DNA from: Prionace glauca
Lineage: Eukaryota; Chordata; Chondrichthyes; Carcharhiniformes; Carcharhinidae
Length of the DNA stretch: 64,000 nt
Direction: 5' to 3'
NCBI GenBank assembly: GCA_037974335.1
Contig: CM075760.1
Coordinates: 52,433,451-52,497,450, forward strand
Shown here: positions 11,286 to 21,007 of the stretch, piece by piece
How positions within the stretch are numbered: the stretch's first letter is position 1
Layout of the letters: each line of letters begins with the position of its first letter
Made by a program: the position numbers and the translations under genes
Notes under the pieces: model-generated
What the model was told of the DNA's origin: nothing
Seen by the model: the letters and a program-made list of their open reading frames with translations, nothing else
Database searches by the model: none

Positions 11286-13683
11286 ATAAAGTGCAGGGGG
11301 GGGGCTTAAAGTGCTGGGGGGGGGCTTAAAGTGCTGGGGGGGGGCTTAAAGTGCTGGGGGGGGGCTTAAAGTGCAGGGGGGGGGGCTTAAAGTGCAGGGG
11401 GGGGGGCTTAAAGTGCAGGGGGGGGGGCTTAAAGTGCAGGGGGGGGGCTTAAAGTGCAGGGGGGGGGCTTAAAGTGCAGGGGGGGGCTTAAAGTGCAGGG
11501 GGGGGCTTAAAGTGCAGGGGGGGGCTTAAAGTGCAGGGGGGGGCTTAAAGTGCAGGGGGGGGGCTTAAAGTGCAGGGGGGGGGCTTAAAGTGCAGGGGGG
11601 GGGCTTAAAGTGCAGGGGGGGGGCTTAAAGTGCAGGGGGGGGGCTTAAAGTGCAGGGGGGGGGCTTAAAGTGCAGGGGGGGGGCTTAAAGTGCAGGGGGG
11701 GGGCTTAAAGTGCAGGGGGGGGGCTTAAAGTGCAGGGGGGGGGCTTAAAGTGCAGGGGGGGGGCTTAAAGTGCAGGGGGGGGGCTTAAAGTGCAGGGGGG
11801 GGGCTTAAAGTGCAGGGGGGGGGCTTAAAGTGCAGGGGGGGGGCTTAAAGTGCAGGGGGGGGGCTTAAAGTGCAGGGGGGGGGCTTAAAGTGCAGGGGGG
11901 GGGCTTAAAGTGCAGGGGGGGGGCTTAAAGTGCAGGGGGGGGGCTTAAAGTGCAGGGGGGGGGCTTAAAGTGCAGGGGGGGGGCTTAAAGTGCAGGGGGG
12001 GGGCTTAAAGTGCAGGGGGGGGGCTTAAAGTGCAGGGGGGGGGCTTAAAGTGCAGGGGGGGGGCTTAAAGTGCAGGGGGGGGGCTTAAAGTGCAGGGGGG
12101 GGGCTTAAAGTGCAGGGGGGGGGCTTAAAGTGCAGGGGGGGGGCTTAAAGTGCAGGGGGGGGGCTTAAAGTGCAGGGGGGGGGCTTAAAGTGCAGGGGGG
12201 GGGCTTAAAGTGCAGGGGGGGGGCTTAAAGTGCAGGGGGGGGGCTTAAAGTGCAGGGGGGGGGCTTAAAGTGCAGGGGGGGGGCTTAAAGTGCAGGGGGG
12301 GGGCTTAAAGTGCAGGGGGGGGGCTTAAAGTGCAGGGGGGGGGCTTAAAGTGCAGGGGGGGGGCTTAAAGTGCAGGGGGGGGGCTTAAAGTGCAGGGGGG
12401 GGGCTTAAAGTGCAGGGGGGGGGCTTAAAGTGCAGGGGGGGGGCTTAAAGTGCAGGGGGGGGGCTTAAAGTGCAGGGGGGGGGCTTAAAGTGCAGGGGGG
12501 GGGCTTAAAGTGCAGGGGGGGGGCTTAAAGTGCAGGGGGGGGGCTTAAAGTGCAGGGGGGGGGCTTAAAGTGCAGGGGGGGGGCTTAAAGTGCAGGGGGG
12601 GGGCTTAAAGTGCAGGGGGGGGGCTTAAAGTGCAGGGGGGGGCTTAAAGTGCAGGGGGGGGCTTAAAGTGCAGGGGGGGGCTTAAAGTGCAGGGGGGGGC
12701 TTAAAGTGCAGGGGGGGGCTTAAAGTGCAGGGGGGGGCTTAAAGTGCAGGGGGGGGCTTAAAGTGCAGGGGGGGGGCTTAAAGTGCAGGGGGGGGCTTAA
12801 AGTGCAGGGGGGGGCTTAAAGTGCAGGGGGGGGCTTAAAGTGCAGGGGGGGGCTTAAAGTGCAGGGGGGGGCTTAAAGTGCAGGGGGGGGCTTAAAGTGC
12901 AGGGGGGGCTTAAAGTGCAGGGGGGGCTTAAAGTGCAGGGGGGGGCTTAAAGTGCAGGGGGGGGCTTAAAGTGCAGGGGGGGGCTTAAAGTGCAGGGGGG
13001 GCTTAAAGTGCAGGGGGGGGCTTAAAGTGCAGGGGGGGGCTTAAAGTGCAGGGGGGGGCTTAAAGTGCAGGGGGGGGCTTAAAGTGCGGGGGGGGGCTTA
13101 AAGTGCGGGGGGGGGCTTAAAGTGCGGGGGGGGCTTAAAGTGCAGGGGGGGGCTTAAAGTGCAGGGGGGGGCTTAAAGTGCAGGGGGGGGCTTAAAGTGC
13201 AGGGGGGGGCTTAAAGTGCAGGGGGGGGCTTAAAGTGCAGGGGGGGGCTTAAAGTGCAGGGGGGGGCTTAAAGTGCAGGGGGGGGCTTAAAGTGCAGGGG
13301 GGGGCTTAAAGTGCAGGGGGGGGCTTAAAGTGCAGGGGGGGGCTTAAAGTGCGGGGGGGGGCTTAAAGTGCGGGGGGGGCTTAAAGTGCAGGGGGGGGCT
13401 TAAAGTGCAGGGGGGGGCTTAAAGTGCAGGGGGGGGCTTAAAGTGCAGGGGGGGGCTTAAAGTGCAGGGGGGGGCTTAAAGTGCAGGGGGGGGCTTAAAG
13501 TGCAGGGGGGGGCTTAAAGTGCAGGGGGGGGCTTAAAGTGCAGGGGGGGGCTTAAAGTGCAGGGGGGGGCTTAAAGTGCAGGGGGGGGCTTAAAGTGCAG
13601 GGGGGGGCTTAAAGTGCAGGGGGGGGCTTAAAGTGCAGGGGGGGGCTTAAAGTGCAGGGGGGGGCTTAAAGTGCAGGGGGGGG
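11286..13683. repeat. G-run minisatellite, unit about CTTAAAGTGCAGGGGGGGG (about 20 bp)
   Basis: About 120 units over 2.4 kb. G-runs of 7-9 alternate with CTTAAAGTGC; a few units carry CTGG or CGGG in place of CAGG. Unit length falls from 20-21 bp in the centre to 19 bp on the right as G-runs shorten. The + strand has very high G-quadruplex potential. Confidence 0.98.
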
Positions 13684-14440
13684 GCAAATTAAGGGGGGGG
13701 CAAATTAAGGGGGGGGCAAATTAAGGGGGGGCAAATTAAGGGGGGGGCAAATTAAGGGGGGGGCAAATTAAGGGGGGGGCAAATTAAGGGGGGGGCAAAT
13801 TAAGGGGGGGGCAAATTAAGGGGGGGGCAAATTAAGGGGGGGGCAAATTAAGGGGGGGGCAAATTAAGGGGGGGCAAATTAAGGGGGGGCAAATTAAGGG
13901 GGGGCAAATTAAGGGGGGGCAAATTAAGGGGGGGCAAATTAAGGGGGGGCAAATTAAGGGGGGGCAAATTAAGGGGGGGCAAATTAAGGGGGGGCAAATT
14001 AAGGGGGGGCAAATTAAGGGGGGGCAAATTAAGGGGGGGGCAAATTAAGGGGGGGCAAATTAAGGGGGGGCAAATTAAGGGGGGGGCAAATTAAGGGGGG
14101 GGCAAATTAAGGGGGGGGCAAATTAAGGGGGGGGCAAATTAAGGGGGGGCAAATTAAGGGGGGGCAAATTAAGGGGGGGGCTTAAAGTGCTGGGGGGGGC
14201 AAATTAAGGGGGGGGCTTAAAGTGCTGGGGGGGGCAAATTAAGGGGGGGGCAAAAAAAGGGGGGGCAAATTAAAGGGGGGGGCAAATTAAAGGGGGGGGC
14301 AAATTAAAGGGGGGGGCAAATTAAAGGGGGGGGCAAATTAAAGGGGGGGGCAAATTAAAGGGGGGGGCAAATTAAAGGGGGGGGCAAATTAAAGGGGGGG
14401 GCAAATTAAAGGGGGGGAGCAAATTAAAGGGGGGGCAATT
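13684..14440. repeat. G-run minisatellite, unit about CAAATTAAGGGGGGG (15-17 bp)
   Basis: About 45 units directly abutting the previous array, with a transition zone near 14160-14250 where CTTAAAGTGCTGG units are mixed in. Later units carry AAATTAAA. One array may have arisen from the other. Confidence 0.97.
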
Positions 14441-14500
14441 ATTCTAAACATTAATTAGTTTGGTGATGGGAGAATTGGGCTGGAATGCTCAGAGGAATCA
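14441..14500 (+). repeat. Fragment of the Ig J-C intron repeat
   Basis: Reads TTATTCTAAACATTAATTAG then TTTGGTGATGGG..GAATTGG. The same sequence occurs at about 17536 and 18186 in the broken IgM cluster. The simple arrays therefore lie next to, or inside, former Ig locus sequence. Confidence 0.6.
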
Positions 14501-14896
14501 AAAGTCAGAAAAAAAAGTCAGAAAAAAAAGTCAGAAAAAAAAGTCAGAAAAAAAAGTCAGAAAAAAAAGTCAGAAAAAAAAGTCAGAAAAAAAAGTCAGA
14601 AAAAAAAGTCAGAAAAAAAAGTCAGAAAAAAAAGTCAGAAAAAAAAGTCAGAAAAAAAAGTCAGAAAAAAAAGTCAGAAAAAAAAGTCAGAAAAAAAAGT
14701 CAGAAAAAAAAGTCAGAAAAAAAAGTCAGAAAAAAAAGTCAGAAAAAAAAGTCAGAAAAAAAAGTCAGAAAAAAAAGTCAGAAAAAAAGTCAGAAAAAAA
14801 GACAGAAAAAAAGACAGAAAAAAAGACAGAAAAAAAGACAGAAAAAAAGACAGAAAAAAAGACAGAAAAAAAGACAGAAAAAAAGACAGAAAAAAA
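14501..14896. repeat. A-run arrays: 13-bp GTCAGAAAAAAAA then 12-bp GACAGAAAAAAA
   Basis: About 22 units of 13 bp followed by about 9 units of 12 bp. The 13-bp unit gives long Lys/Ser/Gln/Arg frames in all three registers. These are artefacts of the repeat. Confidence 0.97.
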
Positions 14897-15290
14897 TTAA
14901 CTTTGAGAGGGAAAGATTAAAACTGAGAGGGAAAGATTAAAACTGAGAGGGAAAGATTAAAACTGAGAGGGAAAGATTAAAACTGAGAGGGAAAGATTAA
15001 AACTGAGAGGGAAAGATTAAAACTGAGAGGGAAAGATTAAAACTGAGAGGGAAAGATTAAAACTGAGAGGGAAAGATTAAAACTGAGAGGGAAAGATTAA
15101 AACTGAGAGGGAAAGATTAAAACTGAGAGGGAAAGATTAAAACTGAGAGAGAAAGATTAAGATTGAGAGAGAAAGATTAAGACTGAGAGGAGAAAGATTA
15201 AGACTGAGAGGAGAAAGATTAAGATTGAGAGGAGAAAGATTAAGATTGAGAGAGAAAGACTGAGAGGGAGATTGAGAGGAGGCTGCAAAC
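14897..15290. repeat. 20-bp purine array, unit TTAAAACTGAGAGGGAAAGA
   Basis: About 12 near-perfect units with an exact 20-bp period, then degenerate GATTAAGACTGAGAGGAGAAA units to about 15260. Confidence 0.95.
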
Positions 15291-15357
15291 AGACAGAGAA
15301 AAGCAGGGCTGAGGTGGGAAAGAGACACAGACACAAAGTGAAGAGGTTCATACTCAC

Positions 15358-15449
15358 CATCGCACATCTTTTCCCTCGGTGATCTCTCCAACTCCTTCCA
15401 TTCCCTCTCCCATGGTGGGGGAGACAGATCCTGGGCCAGGGGCTTTGTG
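15358..15449 (-). CDS. First coding exon of an unidentified gene
   Basis: On the - strand, tttacccag|CACAAAG is a good acceptor. After about 36 nt comes CCACCATGG, a near-ideal start context (ATG at 15413-15411). The frame reads MGEGMEGVGEITEGKDVR and reaches a strong donor, CGATG|gtgagt. With the TATA box and exon 1 upstream this has the layout of a genuine 5' gene end with the start codon in exon 2. The next exon would lie at lower coordinates among the tandem arrays; I could not find it. The peptide is not one I recognise. Alternatively it is a relic of a duplicated gene. Confidence 0.4.
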
Positions 15450-15540
15450 CTGGGTAAAGGGGAGGGGGGGTTAAAATCTCAGAGCTGGAACTCCATGCTG
15501 CACACACACTGACTCACTCACTCACACAGACACAGCTTAC

Positions 15541-15570
15541 CTGATACTTACCCAGCCACATGGAGACAGA
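15541..15570 (-). other. Candidate non-coding exon 1
   Basis: Starts about 30 bp downstream of the TATA box at 15594-15601. It ends at CTGG|gtaagt (15552) or, alternatively, ATCAG|gtaagc (15541). Two consecutive consensus donors are present. It would splice to the exon at 15449. Confidence 0.35.
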
Positions 15571-15593
15571 GACAGAACAATGGATCCCCAGCC

Positions 15594-15601
15594 TTTTTAT
15601 A
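15594..15601 (-). promoter_or_regulatory. TATA box (TATAAAAA)
   Basis: Reads GGTTATAAAAAGGCTGGGG on the - strand, about 180 bp upstream of the ATG at 15413. Spacing to candidate exon 1 fits a focused core promoter. Confidence 0.45.
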
Positions 15602-15609
15602 ACCTCACT

Positions 15610-16369
15610 GAGTCCCACACAAACTGTCCACACCTCCCCAATCAAACCCCATCCAACCACATCTCCTACACCTCACCTGGACACACCTCCTCCAGGTATG
15701 GCCCAGTCCAACAGCAGCCTGTCTCTGAGTGTGTGGGGGGGTTGTGTGTGTGTGTGGGGGTTAGTGAGCACCAGGCAAATGGTTTATTCCAAGGCTCTCT
15801 CCCCTCCCCCCCATCCCCCCCCCCATCCCAGGAGAAGGTGGATTTAAAGTAACTCTCAGCTCTGCACTGCCAGAGAGGCCAGGTCTGAATGTGGATTGTA
15901 CAACTTGTTCACCCAGGGCTCCATCACCTACAGGTTTGCCCCCTTTACTGATTCCTGCAAACTTCCCTTTCCCTTCAGTTGCTTGAACTGAAACAATTTC
16001 TTGCAAAGTTATTTGTTGCCTCATTTACTAATTCCAGTCCTGAATTACAATGTAATCTGTCTGTTGTGTGTCCGGGTGTCTGAATGTGTGTGTGTGCTCT
16101 GAGCTTAATGACTCCCCAGAGCTGCAAAAAGCAGCCTTTCCATTGAAACATTCCAAGCACTGGCTGGGCAGAGGGGGAGGGAAAGAATCAGAGTGAAGTT
16201 TCTGTCTGATAAGTGCTGGAAATGGGTCTTTAAACCAGCAGCTCTGCACAGAGACAGAGACAGGATTTGAAACTCACTGGGAGCTGGACCCAGAAGGATG
16301 GAGGGGGCGTGAGAATGGGAAGAAAGCAGCTTGTCAGGACACGGAAAGGTGGAAGGGGAAATATCAAAT
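15610..16369. other. Non-coding spacer
   Basis: C-rich upstream part (to about 15840) with a short GT run, then unique-looking sequence. I see no exon, promoter or repeat copy that I can support. Confidence 0.5.
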
Positions 16370-16553
16370 GACTGAAAGTACAAAGGGCTGGAGTGACTGG
16401 TTAACTACTATCGTTCATCCAGCACTAACTACTCCACACCATCAATTCAGGGTCCATTCACTGCGTCCACAGACACTTCAAGCAACATCTTCTCATTGAA
16501 CATGAGCAGCCTGAAGATTGAAGACACGGCCCATCTAATACTGTGCCAGAGAG
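16370..16553 (+). pseudogene. IgM V segment fragment (FR2 end to FR3)
   Basis: The frame reads KGLE-stop-LV, then the CDR2 region YRSSSTNYS, then FR3 [24 protein letters not shown]. This matches the intact V at 49713-50017 ([23 protein letters not shown]). The Trp of GLEW is a stop (TGA), the frame shifts just before the FR3 cysteine (TACTGTGCCAGAG), and leader, FR1 and CDR1 are missing. It cannot encode a V domain, yet its recombination signal is preserved. It is the V of the inverted, degenerate second IgM cluster. Confidence 0.85.
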
Positions 16554-16592
16554 CACAGCGAGAGGCTCCAGGGCTGCCCCCGGACAAGAACA
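16554..16592 (+). promoter_or_regulatory. V recombination signal, 23-bp spacer
   Basis: Heptamer CACAGCG (16554-16560), 23-bp spacer, nonamer ACAAGAACA (16584-16592). Heptamer, nonamer and spacer length equal those of the intact V on the other strand. Confidence 0.85.
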
Positions 16593-16810
16593 GCCCGAGA
16601 GGGGATATCAGCATCTCCCATCATAACCTGAAGGTCAGTATCTGTTCTCAATGCAATATGATCGAGAGTGGTCACAACCAAACTGTCATCGTGTTTAAAA
16701 AAGAGTCACACAGAAAGCATTTAACAGTAAAACTTCCCAAACTCACCCATATAACTGGGGAGCTTTTCACTGACTTTCTATTCATTGTAGTTTCAGCAAG
16801 TACCACACAC

Positions 16811-16948
16811 GATATGTGACTCTGTTTAATATTTCTGATAGATTGTGTTGTATAAACAGTTGCCTACATTTTACATGAGATATATGACTCTGTTTAATAT
16901 TTCTGATAGATTGTGTTGTATAAACAGTTGCCTACATTTCACATGAGA
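16811..16948 (+). repeat. 68-bp tandem duplication
   Basis: Two copies of GATATRTGACTCTGTTTAAT to TTGCCTACATTTYACATGA. They lie between the V fragment and J, where D segments would be expected. I find no D here. Confidence 0.8.
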
Positions 16949-17031
16949 GCAAAAGTAATGGTCCATTTACTGTGAATATTGAACAGCAGGACTGAACAGA
17001 GTGAGTGCAGTTTGTGTATGGATGTGTGTGT

Positions 17032-17078
17032 CACTGTGATAACTGGGGGACAAGGGACCATGGTGACGGTGACTACAG
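17032..17078 (+). pseudogene. IgM J segment with heptamer (second cluster)
   Basis: Heptamer CACTGTG (17032-17038), then J coding 17039-17078 ending ACAG|gtaagaa. The frame ending at the donor reads ITGGQGTMVTVTT. The intact J has YWGQGTMMTVTA. One extra G after the Trp codon shifts W out of frame, so the WGQG motif is lost unless trimmed during joining. Compared with the intact J flank, about 30 bp with the nonamer and most of the spacer are missing (both share TTTGTGYAYGGATG). Probably a dead J with a working splice donor. Confidence 0.8.
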
Positions 17079-18299
17079 GTAAGAACCATCCACTTACTGA
17101 GTAACTGGTTTACATGTGTCTTTGTTTCATATTTATATCTGTACTAATAATCCATGTGGTAACATCAATGTGAGTTTGGGGGATTCTCGGTTTGAGAATT
17201 GTTCCAATGTTTCCTGTGATTCTGCTGCTAAATTCCCCTCTTTCTGGACAGTAGGTGCTGCTGAGGGATTCAATCCCAAATTGTTGGGATGTTGTGTTTC
17301 TCTGTTGAGGTTACACTGTGTGGTTGGGTTACTTTAAAAGCCGAATGTCTGTTAAACAATTCAGAGTCTCTGCAGCCTTTAATCTCGGTGACATCTATTG
17401 GCTGCGGGTTGAACCATCCACTGCACAAGTGTTTGAAATTTAAACCAACATTTAAACAAAATCTAACATTTCTATATTTATCCAGTGAAAATGTTCCACT
17501 CACTCACAATGCTGGTGCTGCTGTGTAATATTTCCTGCTTATTCTACACATTAATTAGTTTGGTGATGGGCGAATTGGCTGGAATTTATATTAAACATTT
17601 CTGTCAATGTTATATTTGAATCTGTTGAAAGTGTTTGTAGATTTGTGCTGCTTCTGCATGAAGCGGGGTTCAGTCTCTCAGTGATGCTATTTCCTCTGGT
17701 GAGGAGATTATGTCTCTGGGTGACTCTAAACACATAAAATTTGTGAATGAATTTGGTGTTTCTGCATTGTTTGAACTCAGTGACACTGAGCTGTTACACA
17801 CTTTGATTGAATACAAACATTCTGCGGGTTTGCAACTGTTTGATGCATGACTGCAGACAGAAATAAAGCAGGGTTTATTGTATTTTTATGTTTAAAATCT
17901 TTACTGATAGCAGCTTACGCCGCTCGTTCAGAACATAGTTTGTCACTGCATTTATAATTTGGGGTACCTGCAATGTTTAGTCTCAGTGGCATTTGATGGC
18001 TGGAACTTTTACCATCCAAATGTTTAAATATGGTGACATCTATTGGCTGCAGGTTGAACCATCTACTGCACAAGTGTTTGAAATTTAAACCAACATTTAC
18101 AAAAATGTACAATTTCTATATTTATCCAGTGAAAATGTTCCACTCACTCACAATGCTGGTGCTGCTGTGTAATATTTCCTGCTTATTCTACACATTAATT
18201 AGTTTGGTGATGGGCAAATTGGCTGGAATTTATATTAAACATTTCTGTCAATGTTATACTTGATTCTGTTGAAAGTGTTTGTAGGGTGTGATAGAGATA
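17079..18299 (+). repeat. J-C intron of second cluster with internal tandem repeat
   Basis: A unit of about 240 bp (GGTGACATCTATTGGCTGC to GTCAATGTTATA) occurs at about 17389 and again at 18027. Segments such as TCTGTTGAAAGTGTTTGTAG and GGGGTTCAGTCTCTCAGTGA match, in inverted orientation, 47.6-48.3 kb of the intact cluster's J-C intron. Confidence 0.75.
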
Positions 18300-18480
18300 C
18301 AGAGAGATACAGACAAAGAGCAGAGAGCCGGGGGAGAGGGCACAGAGATGGAGGGAAGTGTAGACAACCAGGTGGAAATACAGAGAGCTGGATAAAAGGG
18401 GAAAAGAGCCACTGTGAAAGGGGAAAGGGCAAAGAGCTGGGGGAAATGGGCAGAGAGCGGATGATGGATGGCGGAGTGAG
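18300..18480 (+). repeat. Short switch-like G-rich repeat in second cluster
   Basis: Purine-rich stretch with AGAGAGCTGGAT, AAGAGCTGGGGG and GGGGAGAGGGC. It is the inverted counterpart of the longer array at 38985-39620 in the intact cluster, and in both cases it lies 5' of the constant exons. Confidence 0.6.
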
Positions 18481-18674
18481 GAGGTTCAGAATAGAGCTAG
18501 CACCACAATCGGCTCATCTGTAATCTCAGTGAATGATGGAGGAGACTTCAGGGCCCAAATGGGAAACTCTTGGTATTAATGTATGATCCTTCAATGAGTC
18601 AATGTTGGATTTATTTGAATTTATAATCACATTTACAGTTTCCCGATCATTCAGTAAGTACTCATTCCAGAGGT

Positions 18675-18890
18675 ATTTCCAGCCAGGGTCAATGGAAGTG
18701 AGTTGGCTGAAGAATGGGGAACCCGTGGATTCAGGAATTGTCACCTCTCCCCCCCGTGAAGTGAATGGGAACTTCTTGGCCAGCAGTCGGCTGACAGTCT
18801 CCGCTGGGGAATGGTTCAGCAAAGCGGTCTATACCTGCCAGGTCACCCACCGAGGAGACACTCAGAGTCTGAACATCAGCGCATCTCAGG
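18675..18890 (+). pseudogene. IgM CH2 exon, 5'-truncated
   Basis: Open frame [16 protein letters not shown].. [19 protein letters not shown] .. [19 protein letters not shown] with donor CAGG|gtaaga at 18890/18891. It matches the 3' two-thirds of CH2 at 36950-37261, but the first ~97 nt and the whole of CH1 are absent. The sequence just upstream matches the intact cluster's intron at 38.77-38.95 kb, so a deletion joins intron to mid-exon at a shared ATTT (18675-18678). The first domain cysteine (IIVC) is lost. NFS of the intact copy is NFL here. Confidence 0.9.
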
Positions 18891-19108
18891 GTAAGAGACT
18901 CAAACAGAGGACAACATATATCATTCTGATGTTAATCAGAATTAGGGATCTATTCAAGTTGGTACAAAGCATAGAACAACTTGTAAGTTATTGTCATGTA
19001 GTTTGCTGCATTAGGACAATATCTCATTCAGAATTTCATCAGAAAAACAATTTTTTGTTATTCCTTCCTGAGATGTGCATTTATTTCCCAAACCTGAGGG
19101 CACAGTGG
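18891..19108 (+). repeat. CH2-CH3 intron remnant (inverted duplicate)
   Basis: Matches 36949-36735 on the other strand closely, through TTTCCCAAACCTGAGGGCAC. Homology ends near 19108. No CH3 or CH4 counterpart follows. Confidence 0.8.
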
Positions 19109-20495
19109 TGAACATCGCCAGCAAGAGAAGAGGCAGCACAACCGAGAAGGAAGGAAGGAAGAAAGACCACAGCCAGACCAGACCAAAGGACCAAAGGTGA
19201 CTACCAAGACCAGCACAGAGATAAAGGCCATTATCTGTTTGGGTTCTTGCCAGTAACGCAAAGTTAAGTCAAGGTCTTGTATTGGACTTGAATTCTAGTA
19301 TTTTGTGTAAGATAACTTCTTGTTGGTCAGTTGGGTGATTATTGATTGTGTGGGTTTAAATAAGTATTGTTTGTACGAATAAGACATCTACTCATTGCTA
19401 TGTGTCCACTGTATAAGGGTTAAAACAGACTGAGCAGCAGGCAACAATACAAAGTAGCTGTACCAACAATACCTCACTCTAATACACCAAATGTTTGTGT
19501 AAAATAGGCAGAAATGTTTCAAACTGATTCCTGTACCCGCCTGTTGGAAAATCTCCAGGCAAGGGAGATCGGGAGGCAGAATGACACAGAGACAATGTGA
19601 GCATCACCAAAATGATAAAATTACACTCAGTGATCTGATCAAAATAAAACTCCCTCTTACACTGACCCACAATCAAACATTCCCAGAACAGGAACAGCAC
19701 AAATCACGGTGTACGCAGTTCCCAACAAACACTTTTTTGTTCCTATCTCTCAGAGATTCCTTCTCTCAGTTCTATCCATTCATAATCTTCATCGGGTTCT
19801 CTCCCTGTATAAGGTTGTGGATGAGATTTGAGACAAGTGTCAGCTGGAGCCTGAGCATTACTTGACATGGTTAAATCTGTTTTTTTTTACTTTGAGGTGA
19901 TGTGTCTGTATCTGTTGCATTGTCTGAATTTTTGGTGAAGTCCCATTGTTTCTTCATGTTTTCTCAGTTTGAGCAGACGGATTAAATTTAGGGGTAAAAT
20001 AATTCTCTTTGCACCTTAATACTTCCAGATTATTGATTAGCAGAATTTTGGAATTTAGGTTCACCCATAACCCACTTAAGCCATTAAACTGAATGCCCAC
20101 AGTTAAACATCAGACAGAGAGAGACGTGGTAACACTTGCAACTTAGTTACTGAATGGTCACAGTCCAGATATCACTGTAACAAACTGAGATCTCGAATGG
20201 GCCTGATGGTGTTTGAGTAGATAGTGTATTTCCACTCATTATTCGTTGAACAATGTGACCAATGGAATCCAATGTTTTGAACGAGGTCAGTCACTTAACA
20301 AATAACTATTTTCCATCACTGAACTGAATGCTGTAATCTGTTTGTTCATGTATTAAAAAATAACATTGCTCTACCTCAATGTCCCACAGGTGCTTCTATG
20401 GTGTATAAGTTAAAGGCTTTGGGAATGGAAAATCTCGCAGTTTAAGACAGAGGGACTGTGAGCAGTACAAAGGGACTCATTACTACACATTGAGA
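19109..20495. other. Non-coding spacer
   Basis: A/T-rich unique-looking sequence with a GGAAGGAAGGAAGAAAG stretch near 19146. No exon or repeat family recognised. Confidence 0.5.
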
Positions 20496-20562
20496 ATGCT
20501 TTATCCAGTTCAGAAAGCTTTGAAAATAATCTACCCAATCATTGCCATTATTGGCGTTCCTG
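20496..20562 (+). CDS. Orphan first coding exon, GPR139-like GPCR
   Basis: ATG at 20496 opens MLYPVQKALK then IIYPIIAIIGVP, followed by a strong donor (CCTG|gtaagt, phase 1). The motif YPIIAIIGVPxN is the start of TM1 in GPR139-like rhodopsin-class receptors, a family annotated many times in cartilaginous fish genomes; the next exon would begin NLVT. I find no second exon before the CR1 insertions at 21.0 kb or in the rest of the window. It may be a remnant or an exon of a gene broken by repeat insertion. Identification is from memory of the family motif. Confidence 0.45.
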
Positions 20563-21000
20563 GTAAGTAACTATAACCAAGTCGTGTCAGTCTGTGTTTA
20601 AATTCTGAATGAAAATGTCCCACGCTAATCTTCTGTTCACTGCTATACATACTCCAGGTGCATGATGGAATTTATTTATATTAAACTTCTTGTATTATGT
20701 CTATGATTTCAATTATTGTCATGAACAAATAAAACTCACCATCTCACTGATCAATGAAATTGTTGCACTTAATTTTATTTTGTACATTTGGAGATTGAAT
20801 CTCAGTGAAGGCAATCACTGAATTTTATAGAAATAAGAATAAATTCAAATGTTGCATGTGGAATATCTGACACCAGTGAATAAATATTACCCGGTCTATT
20901 AGTCAATGTGGAATTGTAATGTTTGTGGATACCGGAGAATGGAGAGCTGGAAATTTTTTTAAGTCCATGCTTGATCTGTTGTTTTCAGTGAACATTAAAA
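20563..21000. other. Non-coding sequence 3' of the GPCR-like exon
   Basis: A/T-rich sequence with no second GPCR exon, no open frame of note and no repeat I can name. Confidence 0.5.
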
Positions 21001-21007
21001 GAAAACT

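Noticed and set aside
11286-14440. Possible CRISPR-like array
   Set aside because: Units are contiguous with no unique spacers, and the genome is a vertebrate. It is a minisatellite.
14460-14940. Long Lys/Ser/Arg/Gln-rich open frames on the + strand
   Set aside because: They are the three registers of the 13-bp and 12-bp A-run arrays. No start context, no splice structure.
16593-17031. D segments in the broken + strand cluster
   Set aside because: I searched for CACTGTG/CACAGTG pairs with 12- or 22/23-bp spacers and found none. Only a 68-bp tandem duplication occupies the space.
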